Shown: positions 8,858-18,058, counted from the stretch's first letter. The stretch is DNA of 48,605 nucleotides from an uncultured Prevotella sp. (GCA_905211345.1 CAJMAO010000006.1:1-48605); one strand, 5' to 3'. Numbers and translations are program-made. The notes: a model not told the origin generated them from the letters alone.

Positions 8858-8962
8858 CATATTTATTACGAAAATCATACAATTCATCACATCTTTTGCA
8901 GATGTTTAACTGTTAAGCAAATATATACAGTCGGCCTGACGGCCATTTAGAACCGTTGGTGT

Positions 8963-9050
8963 GAAAGGCCGCAAATGGCACGGCAAAACACGGCAAACGG
9001 CAAGCTAAAAGGCGGCATTTCGCAATGCGAAATGCCGCCTTTTGGAAAGC
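8963..9050. repeat. GGCC-type mosaic palindromic repeat, copy B
   Basis: Contains AAAGGCCGCAAAT, a GGCAAACGGC boundary motif, and a perfect 18-bp inverted repeat (9007-9024 with 9026-9043) built on AAAAGGCGGCATTTCGCA with one central base. It lies just past the stop of the DUF4301 gene and could end that transcript. Confidence 0.85.
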
Positions 9051-9078
9051 CAGTCATAACGCACTGGCATACAAGCTG

Positions 9079-10596
9079 TTACTGGTGCTGCTCGCGCAGA
9101 AGGTCATTTACGGTCTTAACGGGATTGAACGTTGACAACGGAACTTCTACAAATACCGTGTTCCAGTTGCTCATCGCTCCATTCCACAAGCCCGGCAGCT
9201 CGAGAGCCTTCAGCTCGCGGCCGTTTTTGCTCTTGTTGCTTATGAAGCCGGTAGTCTTGTCTACGTAGTCTGGCAGGTTGAACGGCCGCCCTTTATAATC
9301 CTTTATTGCGCATACAAGGTCGACAGGATTGAAGTGCGTACCTTCCGTAAACATCTTCATGTACTCCTCGTTGCTCTTGTCAATCTGGCTGCTTTCAAGT
9401 ATCTGCAGGCTCACCGTGCCGTCTTGATTGTAAGTAAGGAACGGACCTCCACCCGGCTCTCCGACATTTTTCACCACTCCACAGACGCGCATCGGGCGGT
9501 TGAGCTTCTCGTGCAGGTAAACCACCAATTCCGCGTCTTCAAGCTGCTTGATGTCGGCCTTGCGGCAACATAGGTCATGCTGTACGAAACGTATGATGTC
9601 CTCCAACTGCTCATGGGTGTACTGCCCGGTGTCAAGCAGGCGCAGGTAATCAAATGCCTTGGCCTGCAACGTAACGAGCATGCCGGCAAGAAGCTGTTTG
9701 TAAGTAACAGTGTCGTCTTTCAAACGGTCGGGCACAACGTTGTCAATGTTCTTGATGAATACTACGTCGGCATTGATGTCGTTAAGGTTTTGGATCAGTG
9801 CGCCGTGGCCTCCCGGGCGGAAAAGCAGCGAACCGTCCTCATTGCGGAAAGGAGTGTTGTCGGGGTTGGCGGCAATAGTGTCGGTCGACGGTTTCTGCTC
9901 AGAGAAAGTCACGTCATACTTTATACCGTATTTCGATGCGTATTGCGCGCATTTTTCCGCCACTTTCTTCTCGAACAGTTCGCGGTGCTCGCGGCTTACG
10001 GTGAAATGGATGCGTGCCACTCCGTCTGACGCAGCGTAAAGCGCGCCCTCGACTAGATGCTCCTCAAGCGGAGTGCGCGGTCCTTCGGCATATTTGTGGA
10101 AAAGCAGCAAGCCCTTTGGTAACTGACCGTAATTAAGTCCTTTAGGTTCAAGCATGTTGGCCACAACGGCCTTGTAATTGCCGTCGGCCATGAGCGTAGG
10201 TATATCCTTGCCTTCATTTTTCCGGCAGGCTGCGTCAAGCTCGTCGTAGAACGCGAACTTTGTGATGTTGTCAAAGTATTTCTTTTCAAAGTCAGTCTGC
10301 GGCGTGTCGTGGTCGCCGTTGAGGAAAGCGAACATGTCCTTGAACATACGGCTGGCAGCTCCGCTGGCCGGCACGAACTTCACGATGCTCTTACCCTCGG
10401 CCTTGTAGTTGTTCCATGCGTCGATATATTTCGCGCGTTCGTTCTCGGCCGGGGCTTCTATTCCGCGGCCTATGGCCGCAGCAGCCTCAAGACGCAAGAA
10501 AGGGAAACCATGTTTGAATTCTTCGAGTTGAGCCTCCACTTGGGCTTCGGTGATGCCTTTCCCGGCAATCTGTTTTAAATCATCTTGTGATAACAT
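9079..10596 (-). CDS. DUF4301 family protein
   Basis: 505 residues, the usual length for DUF4301, a family I know mainly from Bacteroidetes. The diagnostic segment is KFVPASGAASRMFKDM in the N-terminal quarter; a second conserved stretch is GGHGALIQNLNDINADVVFIKNIDN near the middle. The glycine-rich motif and the GGHGAL region recall sugar nucleotidyltransferase folds, so nucleotide-sugar chemistry is a reasonable guess, but I know of no established function. No signal peptide or membrane segment, so probably cytosolic. It is monocistronic, with a TATTTTTG box at 10655-10662 and repeat copy B just downstream. Confidence 0.88.
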   Translation of the reverse strand: MLSQDDLKQIAGKGITEAQVEAQLEEFKHGFPFLRLEAAAAIGRGIEAPAENERAKYIDAWNNYKAEGKSIVKFVPASGAASRMFKDMFAFLNGDHDTPQTDFEKKYFDNITKFAFYDELDAACRKNEGKDIPTLMADGNYKAVVANMLEPKGLNYGQLPKGLLLFHKYAEGPRTPLEEHLVEGALYAASDGVARIHFTVSREHRELFEKKVAEKCAQYASKYGIKYDVTFSEQKPSTDTIAANPDNTPFRNEDGSLLFRPGGHGALIQNLNDINADVVFIKNIDNVVPDRLKDDTVTYKQLLAGMLVTLQAKAFDYLRLLDTGQYTHEQLEDIIRFVQHDLCCRKADIKQLEDAELVVYLHEKLNRPMRVCGVVKNVGEPGGGPFLTYNQDGTVSLQILESSQIDKSNEEYMKMFTEGTHFNPVDLVCAIKDYKGRPFNLPDYVDKTTGFISNKSKNGRELKALELPGLWNGAMSNWNTVFVEVPLSTFNPVKTVNDLLREQHQ

Positions 10597-10654
10597 AAGT
10601 ATTGTATTTTTATTAGGTTAAGTATTAGTTTTGTCAAATAATGTAAATCAACTA

Positions 10655-10662
10655 CAAAAATA
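10655..10662 (-). promoter_or_regulatory. Putative -7 box of the DUF4301 gene
   Basis: The minus strand reads TATTTTTG, about 58 bases before the ATG at 10596. Confidence 0.4.
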
Positions 10663-10778
10663 ACACTTTTCATTCATAAAATGCGACTAACGGCATTAAA
10701 AAGTTATTACTTTATGCAATAAAACTTACAATTCTCATTTTATGAAGGGTAAAAACGGGCTTTCTCGGAAAAATTAAG

Positions 10779-10786
10779 TAAGTTTG
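10779..10786 (+). promoter_or_regulatory. Putative -7 box of the ppGpp synthetase gene
   Basis: TAAGTTTG ends only 5 bases before the ATG at 10792. If it is used, the transcript would start at or very near the first codon, that is, leaderless. No clear -33 TTTG. Confidence 0.45.
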
Positions 10787-10791
10787 CATCG

Positions 10792-12987
10792 ATGAACGGA
10801 CTGACATTCACACATGAGGAACGACGCGAAGCCATTGCCCTGATTCGCAAATTGCGCGACGGCATAGGCTCGCCTGTCGACAGCGTCGACGTTAGCAATG
10901 TGTTCAAATTCTTGAAGACGGCACTGGAAAACGGTACCGTGAAAAGAGACGTGTTCGGGCTAAACCCGATAGTGACAAGCCTCCAGACTGCCCTCATCTC
11001 CGTTGAAGAAATCGGACTGAAACGAGACGGGGTGCTGGCCGTGCTGCTTTATTCGCTCACGAAAGACAGCGATAGCGTTAAGACCGTGTTTGGCGACAGC
11101 GTGGCGCGCATAATTCACGGCCTTGCGAAAATACAAGACCTGTACAAGAAGAATCCGGTAATCGAAAGCGAGAACTTCCGCAACCTGCTGCTCTCGTTCG
11201 CCGAAGACATGCGCGTTATCCTTATCATGATAGCCGACCGTGTAAACCTGATGCGCCAGATACGCGACACTGAAAACATCGACGCCAAGACCGAAGTGAG
11301 CGAAGAAGCCAGCTACCTGTATGCGCCGCTGGCCCATAAGCTGGGGCTGTATAAACTGAAAAGTGAACTGGAAGACCTCAGCCTGAAGTATCTTGAGCAC
11401 GACGCGTATTACATGATAAAGGAGAAGCTCAACGCCACGAAGAAAAGCCGTGACGCATACATCGAACGGTTCATAGCCCCGATAGACCAGAAACTGCACG
11501 AGGCGGGCTTCAAGTTCCACATGAAAGGGCGCACCAAGAGCATACACAGCATCTGGCAGAAAATGAAAAAGCAGCAGTGTGGATTCGAGGGCGTTTACGA
11601 CCTATTCGCCATACGTATCATTCTCGACGCGCCGCTTGACAAGGAAAAGATGCAATGCTGGCAAGTGTTCGCCCTGATAACCGACATGTACCAGCCTAAC
11701 CCTAAACGTATGCGCGACTGGTTGAGCGTGCCTAAGTCGAACGGATACGAGAGTCTGCACATCACAGTGCTAGGCCCCGAGAACAAATGGGTGGAAGTAC
11801 AGATACGCACGGAGCGCATGGACGAGGTTGCCGAGCGCGGATTGGCCGCCCACTGGCGTTATAAAGGAGTAAAAGGTGAAAGCGGACTGGACGAATGGCT
11901 CAACAGCATACGCACGGCGCTGGAAAACAAAGACGACCTTCAGGTCATCGACCAGTTCAAGATGGACTTATACGAAGACGAGGTTTTCGTCTTCACTCCC
12001 AAGGGCGACCTTATGAAATTTCCAAAAGGGGCTACCGTGCTGGATTTCGCTTACCGTGTACACTCAAACATCGGCAACCGCTGCGTAGGAGCGAAAATCA
12101 ACAATAAGGCCGTGACTTTCCGCTATGTCCTGCACAACGGCGACCAAGTGGAGATAATGACATCCAACACGCAAACGCCCAAACAGGAATGGCTTAACAT
12201 CGTAAAGACCAGTCGGGCTAAATCAAAGATACGCATGGCGCTTAAAGACCTTATGGTGAAAGACGGCGCATACGCGAAGGAAATGTTTGAACGCAGACTG
12301 AAAAACAGAAAAATCGAGTTTGACGAAAGCACGGTGTCGCACTTAATAAAAAAGGTGGGATTTAAAGAGGCTAATGATTTTTACCGTCATTTGGCCGACG
12401 GCAGCATTGACGTAAACCAAGTAATTGAGAAATACCAAGAGCTGCTTCACCACGACAACAACGCCGGTCAGCAACAGGCAGCACGCAGCGCGGAGGGTTT
12501 CAGTTATGAAAACCCGAACGAAGGACTGGCCTACTCAAACGACGACGTGCTGGTAATCGACCGCAACCTGAAAGGAATCGACTATACGCTGGCTAAATGC
12601 TGCCACCCGATTTACGGCGACGATGTGTTCGGGTTCGTTACAGTAAGCGGCGGAATAAAAATACACCGCACCGACTGTCCTAACGCCTCGGAATTGCGCA
12701 AACGCTTCGGCTATCGCATCGTAAAAGCAAAATGGAGCGGCAAAGGTAGCTCGCAATATTCGATAACACTGAAAATCATCGGCAACGACGACATAGGCAT
12801 CGTGAACAACATAACTAGTATAATATCAAAAGAGGAGAAAATCATGATGCGCAACATCAATATTGACAGTCACGACGGTCTCTTCAGCGGTAACCTGACG
12901 GTAAACGTTGAAGACACATCGCGCCTTGAACAGTTGATAAAAAAACTGCGCAACGTAAAAGGGGTAAAACAAATCATCAGGCTGTAA
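10792..12987 (+). CDS. RelA/SpoT-type (p)ppGpp synthetase with degenerate hydrolase domain
   Basis: 731 residues with the long RSH layout: HD-type domain (about 30-190), synthetase (about 230-370, with GRTKSIHSIWQKM, DLFAIRII and SNGYESLH), TGS (about 385-450) and C-terminal ACT (about 655-731, ILTLKIIGNDDIGIVNNIT-like). The synthetase makes ppGpp from ATP and GDP/GTP during starvation. The hydrolase metal site is broken: the first His is Asn58, and the HD pair is Tyr87-Ser88 inside LLYSLTKD. Only the later Asp (ADRVNLMR, D149) remains. The protein should therefore make but not hydrolyse ppGpp. Another RSH or hydrolase elsewhere in the genome would be needed. It is convergent with the TetR gene, and the two share a large inverted repeat. 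Confidence 0.93.
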   Translation: MNGLTFTHEERREAIALIRKLRDGIGSPVDSVDVSNVFKFLKTALENGTVKRDVFGLNPIVTSLQTALISVEEIGLKRDGVLAVLLYSLTKDSDSVKTVFGDSVARIIHGLAKIQDLYKKNPVIESENFRNLLLSFAEDMRVILIMIADRVNLMRQIRDTENIDAKTEVSEEASYLYAPLAHKLGLYKLKSELEDLSLKYLEHDAYYMIKEKLNATKKSRDAYIERFIAPIDQKLHEAGFKFHMKGRTKSIHSIWQKMKKQQCGFEGVYDLFAIRIILDAPLDKEKMQCWQVFALITDMYQPNPKRMRDWLSVPKSNGYESLHITVLGPENKWVEVQIRTERMDEVAERGLAAHWRYKGVKGESGLDEWLNSIRTALENKDDLQVIDQFKMDLYEDEVFVFTPKGDLMKFPKGATVLDFAYRVHSNIGNRCVGAKINNKAVTFRYVLHNGDQVEIMTSNTQTPKQEWLNIVKTSRAKSKIRMALKDLMVKDGAYAKEMFERRLKNRKIEFDESTVSHLIKKVGFKEANDFYRHLADGSIDVNQVIEKYQELLHHDNNAGQQQAARSAEGFSYENPNEGLAYSNDDVLVIDRNLKGIDYTLAKCCHPIYGDDVFGFVTVSGGIKIHRTDCPNASELRKRFGYRIVKAKWSGKGSSQYSITLKIIGNDDIGIVNNITSIISKEEKIMMRNINIDSHDGLFSGNLTVNVEDTSRLEQLIKKLRNVKGVKQIIRL

Positions 12988-13080
12988 AATAATTAAGGGT
13001 TAAAAATTAAGAGTTAAGAAAATATGTGACAGGTATCAGCGGTACTTTTCTTAACTCTTAATTTTTAACCCTTAATTTAA
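12988..13080. repeat. TTAAGA-type inverted array with perfect 32-bp arms; probable two-way terminator
   Basis: Left arm 12991-13022 and right arm 13046-13077 are perfect reverse complements over 32 bases, with a 23-base loop. The arms iterate TTAAGGG/TTAAAAA/TTAAGAG/TTAAGAA. It separates the convergent ppGpp synthetase and TetR genes and overlaps the TetR stop codon. Confidence 0.9.
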
Positions 13081-13703
13081 TTCTCCGTTGTGAACTTGTC
13101 AAGATATTCAAGACCTTTTTCCGTGCAGCATCCACGCATAAAAACGACCACGAACGTATTGAATATCTCGTCGAGCTTGTATTTTTCATAAAGACGTGTG
13201 CGCATAACGTAGTCCATTGCAGCCTCGCCCATTCGGTTTATAATGTCATAATTCAGGTCGTCGCGGAAAAAGCCGTGTTCAATACCTTTCACCATGAACT
13301 CTTGTGAGCGTTCGGCCTGCTTGTCGTTATTGCTTTTGAAAAATGTAAGTATCCGTTCATATTTTCCCATTTCGGTGAAAAACAACGGATTGATTGATCC
13401 TAAATCTTTAAGCCTCAACTTGATGAAATAAGCCACTACAGCCATTTCGTTTTCGGCACCTATGGCATAGTCGGCAATCTTCTTGGTCAAAGTTTCATTC
13501 TCTCTTTTCACACACTCGAAAAGCAAATCCTCTTTTTTGCTGTATATCTCATAAAGCGTGCGCTTGGATATGCTCATATCCGTGGCAATGTCATCCATCC
13601 TTACGGCCTTTATCCCCCTTTTCTTAAAAAGGGACATGGCGGTGTCGAGTATCTTCAGCCTCAGATTTTCACGGTAAGCTGTCATGTTGCCAGTCTTGCG
13701 CAT
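13077..13703 (-). CDS. TetR/AcrR family transcriptional regulator
   Basis: About 208 residues from the ATG at 13703; a further ATG at 13685 would give 202. The N-terminal helix-turn-helix is clear: LKILDTAMSLFKKRGIKAVRMDDIATDMSISKRTLYEIYSKKEDLL. The C-terminal ligand domain is family-typical and variable, and the ligand cannot be read from it. A longer TTG-initiated frame is unlikely because it would lie upstream of the TAACTTTG box at 13725. It is divergent from maeB across about 260 bases, so it could control malic enzyme or itself, but no operator dyad stood out. Its stop codon lies within the right edge of the 32-bp inverted repeat. Confidence 0.9.
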   Translation of the reverse strand: MRKTGNMTAYRENLRLKILDTAMSLFKKRGIKAVRMDDIATDMSISKRTLYEIYSKKEDLLFECVKRENETLTKKIADYAIGAENEMAVVAYFIKLRLKDLGSINPLFFTEMGKYERILTFFKSNNDKQAERSQEFMVKGIEHGFFRDDLNYDIINRMGEAAMDYVMRTRLYEKYKLDEIFNTFVVVFMRGCCTEKGLEYLDKFTTEN

Positions 13704-13724
13704 ATCTAGTCTTTTATTTATTTG

Positions 13725-13732
13725 CAAAGTTA
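13725..13732 (-). promoter_or_regulatory. Putative -7 box of the TetR gene
   Basis: The minus strand reads TAACTTTG, leaving a leader of about 16-20 bases before the ATG at 13703. This helps exclude the longer TTG start. Confidence 0.45.
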
Positions 13733-13754
13733 ATAAATTATTTATAAAAAACTA

Positions 13755-13783
13755 TTTGGTTACATATATTTTTCTTATTTTTG
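13755..13783 (+). promoter_or_regulatory. Putative maeB promoter
   Basis: TTTG at 13755-13758 and TATTTTTG at 13776-13783, 17 bases apart; about 19-20 is usual. It would give a leader of roughly 170 bases before the ATG at 13962. Confidence 0.45.
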
Positions 13784-13961
13784 CGCATGATTTTAATACA
13801 AATGGAAAGGTAAAAAGGCGTATTAAATTAAATGTGACGAATGAACGGCGGAAAACTAATACGGTATGTAAACAAAACCACATGTTTGCCGCCTTTGTTT
13901 TATTCTCCTATACACCGAAACCAACTTCGAGACAAATTCTACAGATATAAAAATCAACGAT

Positions 13962-16256
13962 ATGGTAAACATCACTAAAGAAGCCGCCCTTGAATACCAC
14001 CATAGCGGCAAACCCGGAAAAATAGAAGTAAAACCAACAAAACCTTACAGTACGCAGACCGACCTCAGCCTTGCTTATTCGCCGGGCGTAGCTTTCCCGT
14101 GCCTCGAAATACAGAAAACGCCCGATGACGTTTATAAATATACAGATAAGGGCAATCTTGTTGCAGTAATAAGCAACGGCACTGCAGTGCTGGGCTTAGG
14201 TGACATTGGCGCCATGAGCGGCAAGCCTGTAATGGAAGGCAAGGGACTGCTGTTCAAGATTTATGGCGGTATCGACGTATTCGACATAGAGGTCAACGAG
14301 AAAGACCCCGAGAAATTCTGCGAGGCCGTGGAACGTATCGCTCCAACCTTCGGAGGAATCAACCTTGAAGACATAAAGGCTCCGGAGTGTTTTTACATAG
14401 AAGAAAGACTGAAGCGCACTCTCGACATTCCTGTGATGCATGATGACCAGCACGGCACGGCTATCATATCTGCAGCAGGATTGAGAAACGCTCTCGAAGT
14501 GGCCGGCAAGGACATTACGAAAGTGAAAATCGTTGTCAACGGAGCCGGCGCAGCGGCTATTTCGTGCACAAAGCTTTACATGGCACTCGGCGCGAAGAAA
14601 GAAAATATCGTGATGCTTGACTCGAAAGGCGTTATAACCAGCGATCGTGAAAAACTGACGGAACAGAAACGCCAGTTTGCTACTGACCGTCGTGACATTC
14701 ATACGCTCGAGGAAGCCATTAAGGGTGCCGACGTATTTGTTGGCCTGTCGAAGGGCAACGTGTTAACGCAAGACATGGTGCGTTCTATGGCCGACAACCC
14801 TATTGTATTCGCACTGGCCAACCCCGTACCTGAAATATCATACGAAGACGCTATGGCCAGTCGCCCTGACGTGCTGATGAGCACCGGCCGGTCAGACTAT
14901 CCCAACCAGATTAACAACGTGATAGGATTCCCGTACATCTTCCGAGGCGCTCTCGACGTGCATGCCACGGCAATCAACGAAGAAATGAAAATGGCCGCTG
15001 TCAATGCCATAGCCGATTTGGCGAAGCAGCCTGTGCCCGACGTTGTGAATGATGCCTATCAAGTAAACAAACTGACCTTCGGCCCGTCATACTTCATACC
15101 GAAACCCGTTGATCCGCGACTCATCACCGAAGTGTCGGCAGCCGTGGCTAAAGCTGCCATTGAAAGCGGTGTGGCTCGCAAGACGATAACCGACTGGGAC
15201 GAGTACAAGAACCGCTTGCGCGAAATGCTCGGTCAGGAGTCGAAACTTACACAGAACCTATATGAGACGGCACGCAAGCATCCACAGCGCGTTGTATTCG
15301 CCGAAGCCACGCATCCGACTATGCTCAAGGCCGCCGTGCAGGCTAAGAACGAAGGCATCTGCCACCCGATTCTGCTTGGCAACGATGAACGCATAGAGAA
15401 ACTGGCAAAGGAGCTTGACCTCAGTCTTGACGGCATAGAGATAGTAAACTTGCGTCATGACCGCGAGAACGACCGCCGTGAACGTTACGCCCGTATTCTG
15501 ACAGAGAATCGCAAACGGCAGGGATACACGTTGCAAGAAGCAAATGATAAGATGTTCGAGCGTAACTATTTCGGCATGATGATGGTTGAGACCGGCGATG
15601 CCGACGCCTTCATAACAGGTCTTTACACAAAATACTCCAACACGATAAAGGTCGCAAAAGAAGTAATCGGCATACAGCCACAGTTCAAGCATTTCGGCAC
15701 GATGCATATCATCAATTCAAAGAAAGGCATACTCTATCTTGCCGATACGCTCATCAACAGGCATCCGGACAAAGACGTGCTTGTTGACATCGCGCGCCTG
15801 TCGGCCAACACCGTGCGCTTCTTTAACGACGAACCTGTAATGGCAATGATAAGCTACTCTAACTTCGGAACCGACGAGGCTGGCAGTCCGGCGCAGGTTC
15901 ATGCCGCCGTTGAAGAAATGCAGCAACGGTATCCCGACCTTGCGGTGGACGGAGAGATGCAGGTGAATTTCGCCCTCGACAACAAGCTGCGCGATGCCAA
16001 ATACCCCTTCACACGCCTGAAAGGCAAGGATGTAAACACGCTTGTGTTTCCCAATCTGTCGAGCGCTAACACTTCGTATAAATTGCTGCAGGCCCTCAAT
16101 CCTGACGCTGAGATAATCGGCCCGATACAAATGGGGCTGAACAAGCCGATACACTTCACTGACTTTGAATGTTCCGTGCGCGACGTGGTGAACATTACGG
16201 CCGTAGCCGTTATCGACGCTTACGTACAGAAAATAATGTGTACGATAAGGAAATGA
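13962..16256 (+). CDS. maeB: NADP-dependent malic enzyme, phosphotransacetylase-fused type
   Basis: 764 residues, the normal MaeB length. The N-terminal malic enzyme domain (about 1-420) carries SLAYSPGVAFPCLEI, the metal-binding DDQHGTA segment and the nucleotide-binding GAGAAA. The C-terminal PTA/PTB-like domain (about 430-764) begins around LTQNLYETARKHPQRVVFAEATHP; in this family it is regulatory rather than catalytic. The enzyme oxidatively decarboxylates malate to pyruvate with CO2 release, feeding NADPH and linking C4 acids to pyruvate. It is single-gene, with a strong terminator 24 bases after the stop and a divergent TetR gene upstream. Confidence 0.96.
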   Translation: MVNITKEAALEYHHSGKPGKIEVKPTKPYSTQTDLSLAYSPGVAFPCLEIQKTPDDVYKYTDKGNLVAVISNGTAVLGLGDIGAMSGKPVMEGKGLLFKIYGGIDVFDIEVNEKDPEKFCEAVERIAPTFGGINLEDIKAPECFYIEERLKRTLDIPVMHDDQHGTAIISAAGLRNALEVAGKDITKVKIVVNGAGAAAISCTKLYMALGAKKENIVMLDSKGVITSDREKLTEQKRQFATDRRDIHTLEEAIKGADVFVGLSKGNVLTQDMVRSMADNPIVFALANPVPEISYEDAMASRPDVLMSTGRSDYPNQINNVIGFPYIFRGALDVHATAINEEMKMAAVNAIADLAKQPVPDVVNDAYQVNKLTFGPSYFIPKPVDPRLITEVSAAVAKAAIESGVARKTITDWDEYKNRLREMLGQESKLTQNLYETARKHPQRVVFAEATHPTMLKAAVQAKNEGICHPILLGNDERIEKLAKELDLSLDGIEIVNLRHDRENDRRERYARILTENRKRQGYTLQEANDKMFERNYFGMMMVETGDADAFITGLYTKYSNTIKVAKEVIGIQPQFKHFGTMHIINSKKGILYLADTLINRHPDKDVLVDIARLSANTVRFFNDEPVMAMISYSNFGTDEAGSPAQVHAAVEEMQQRYPDLAVDGEMQVNFALDNKLRDAKYPFTRLKGKDVNTLVFPNLSSANTSYKLLQALNPDAEIIGPIQMGLNKPIHFTDFECSVRDVVNITAVAVIDAYVQKIMCTIRK

Positions 16257-16279
16257 AAAAAACGTTCCATACATCTGTT

Positions 16280-16322
16280 AGAGAAAAAGGGATTAGCCAT
16301 GACGGCAAATCCCTTTTTCTCT
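16280..16322 (+). terminator. Rho-independent terminator of maeB
   Basis: A perfect 15-bp stem, AGAGAAAAAGGGATT pairing with AATCCCTTTTTCTCT, with a 13-base loop, 24 bases after the stop. The T-rich right arm serves as the run-off tract. Confidence 0.85.
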
Positions 16323-16596
16323 TTCAAGCTGATGCCGACGGTTGCATATATATCGGTATTAGGAATTTCATACGATGAGCCTGCTTCTACCAACAATGAG
16401 ACCTATTTTTCAAAAGATGTTATCGTAAGATAATAGATATTACAATCTTCCATCTTTCACTTTTACACTTGTTTCTTATCCCGAACTTGCGTATTTGTGC
16501 ATTAAGGAAACTTTACGAAATAGTTGCATACAGATAAATATTTGTGTTAATTTGTGAAAATATAATACAATTTGTAAAAATTTATCGGGGAGGGTA
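16323..16596. other. AT-rich intergenic stretch, no gene recognised
   Basis: No coding frame with family features. The last 100 bases are very AT-rich, with TTTGTG repeated near 16542 and 16553 and TTTGT near 16571, just upstream of the next promoter. These could be regulator half-sites or chance. Confidence 0.4.
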
Positions 16597-16627
16597 ATTG
16601 TGAAAACAACAAAATATTATAATTTTG
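16597..16627 (+). promoter_or_regulatory. Promoter of the fimbrillin-like lipoprotein gene
   Basis: ATTG at 16597-16600, a 19-base spacer, then TAATTTTG at 16620-16627. The spacing is right for a Bacteroidetes housekeeping promoter and leaves a leader of about 25 bases before the ATG at 16658. Confidence 0.55.
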
Positions 16628-16657
16628 TATTCAAAAACAAACAAATTATCTAAAACC

Positions 16658-18058
16658 ATGAACAGGTGTCTTTTTAAATTTTTATCACTGCTTTTCATTG
16701 CGGTGACTTTTTCTTCTTGTGAAAAATACAATGGTGTTGACGAAGATTTTGAGAACAAGGAGGCCAATAGTACGCTGGTGATACGCACCCGTGCGGCTCA
16801 GGTTGTCGGAGCGGAGAGCGAGGCGAAAGTCAGTTATCCGGTTAACGTATATGTGTTTGACGATGCCGACAGGTGTGTAGCCGTAATGGCGATAACGTCA
16901 GATGCCGATGAGTTGTCGTTGAATCTGCCGGAAGGCGGATATGACGTTTACGCCGTTGCAGGCGCTGATGCCGGGGCGTATGACCTTCCGACAAAGGAGA
17001 ATGCAACGAAAGAGTCGGTTGTGGCGTTGAAAGACGGCCACGGGCATGGTGACATAATGACGGCAAACAATACTGTTACGCTGGCATACGGCGAGGAGAA
17101 CAAGCTGACTTTGACGCTTGAACGCAAGGTCATGATGATAGAGACGGTGACAATAAACAACGTTCCCTCAAACGTAACGGCCGTGTCGGTGTCGGTAAGT
17201 CCGTTATATGAGAATATCTTGCTCAACGGAAGTTATTCCGGGGAAAGAGGCGAATACACGGTGAACTTGACAGAGGAAGGCGAGAGCAATATTTGGAAAA
17301 ACGAGGATGTCGCATATCTTCTCGAAGCTGTAGGTACGGCAACGGTAAAAGTCTCTTTCACCGCAGGTGATAAGATTCACAGCTATTCTTACCTATGCCC
17401 GGAGGAACTGAAGGCAAATTACAAGGTCAACATCAGTGGAACTTACACTGAAGATGATATAAAGATGACAGGCTCGATAACCGGTGCTACTTGGGAAGGT
17501 ACAAAGAACGTAACGTTCGAATTCAACGAGAGCGGAAGTTCCGAGACAACAGTTGTTCCAGATGATGGGGAAGACGATTCAGGGCAGCCTGTTGTATCGG
17601 AAGATGCGCCGAAGGTAGGGGATTTATATAAGAATTGCTACGTTTTAAGGGTCGTGCCGCAAGGTGCGGAAACTGTTGTGACGCTGATGTCGATAAAGGA
17701 TGCTAAAGGACTTGTTTTTGACGCAAGTGATCCTGAATCAGTAAGAACAGAGGTGAATGCAAATATTGCAGAACTTGCAACGTTTAGCGAAATTGAGGCT
17801 GATTGGAGATTGGCCACAATGGAAGAAATGGAATATATTGCTGATAATATTGAAACGATAGGTGATACATTTTATGACTTGAGAGGACAATCGCCAAATT
17901 GGAGTAATCTGATTTTTGATACAAATTCTTTTTATTTTGAAAATGACGAGGGGAACATAGAAACTTATAATCCTTCAACAGAAAAAGTATTTCCTGTAGC
18001 ATCTGAAAGTAATAGCAGCATCCTCCGTGCATTTGCAACGGTGACATTTAAAAATTAA
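16658..18058 (+). CDS. Fimbrillin/Mfa2-like surface lipoprotein with DUF1566-like C-terminus
   Basis: 466 residues from the ATG at 16658; the longer frame starts with TTG inside the promoter. A lipoprotein signal ends at TFSSC, so Cys21 is the likely lipid anchor. Residues about 30-280 look like FimB/Mfa2 or fimbrillin proteins: VYVFDDADRCVAVMA, LPEGGYDVYAVAG and a basic-hydrophobic LTLTLERKVMMIETVTI beta repeat. An acidic linker (about 285-315) leads to a C-terminal domain with DWRLATMEEMEYIADN, close to the WRLPT motif of DUF1566/Fibrobacter-type domains. The likely role is a cell-surface, possibly pilus-anchor or pilus-tip, protein. It is not next to other fimbrial genes, and the exact class is uncertain. 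Confidence 0.65.
   Translation: MNRCLFKFLSLLFIAVTFSSCEKYNGVDEDFENKEANSTLVIRTRAAQVVGAESEAKVSYPVNVYVFDDADRCVAVMAITSDADELSLNLPEGGYDVYAVAGADAGAYDLPTKENATKESVVALKDGHGHGDIMTANNTVTLAYGEENKLTLTLERKVMMIETVTINNVPSNVTAVSVSVSPLYENILLNGSYSGERGEYTVNLTEEGESNIWKNEDVAYLLEAVGTATVKVSFTAGDKIHSYSYLCPEELKANYKVNISGTYTEDDIKMTGSITGATWEGTKNVTFEFNESGSSETTVVPDDGEDDSGQPVVSEDAPKVGDLYKNCYVLRVVPQGAETVVTLMSIKDAKGLVFDASDPESVRTEVNANIAELATFSEIEADWRLATMEEMEYIADNIETIGDTFYDLRGQSPNWSNLIFDTNSFYFENDEGNIETYNPSTEKVFPVASESNSSILRAFATVTFKN

Noticed and set aside
13755..13783. TetR operator overlapping the maeB promoter
   Set aside because: The AT-rich sequence gives weak dyads only; none is convincing enough to call an operator.
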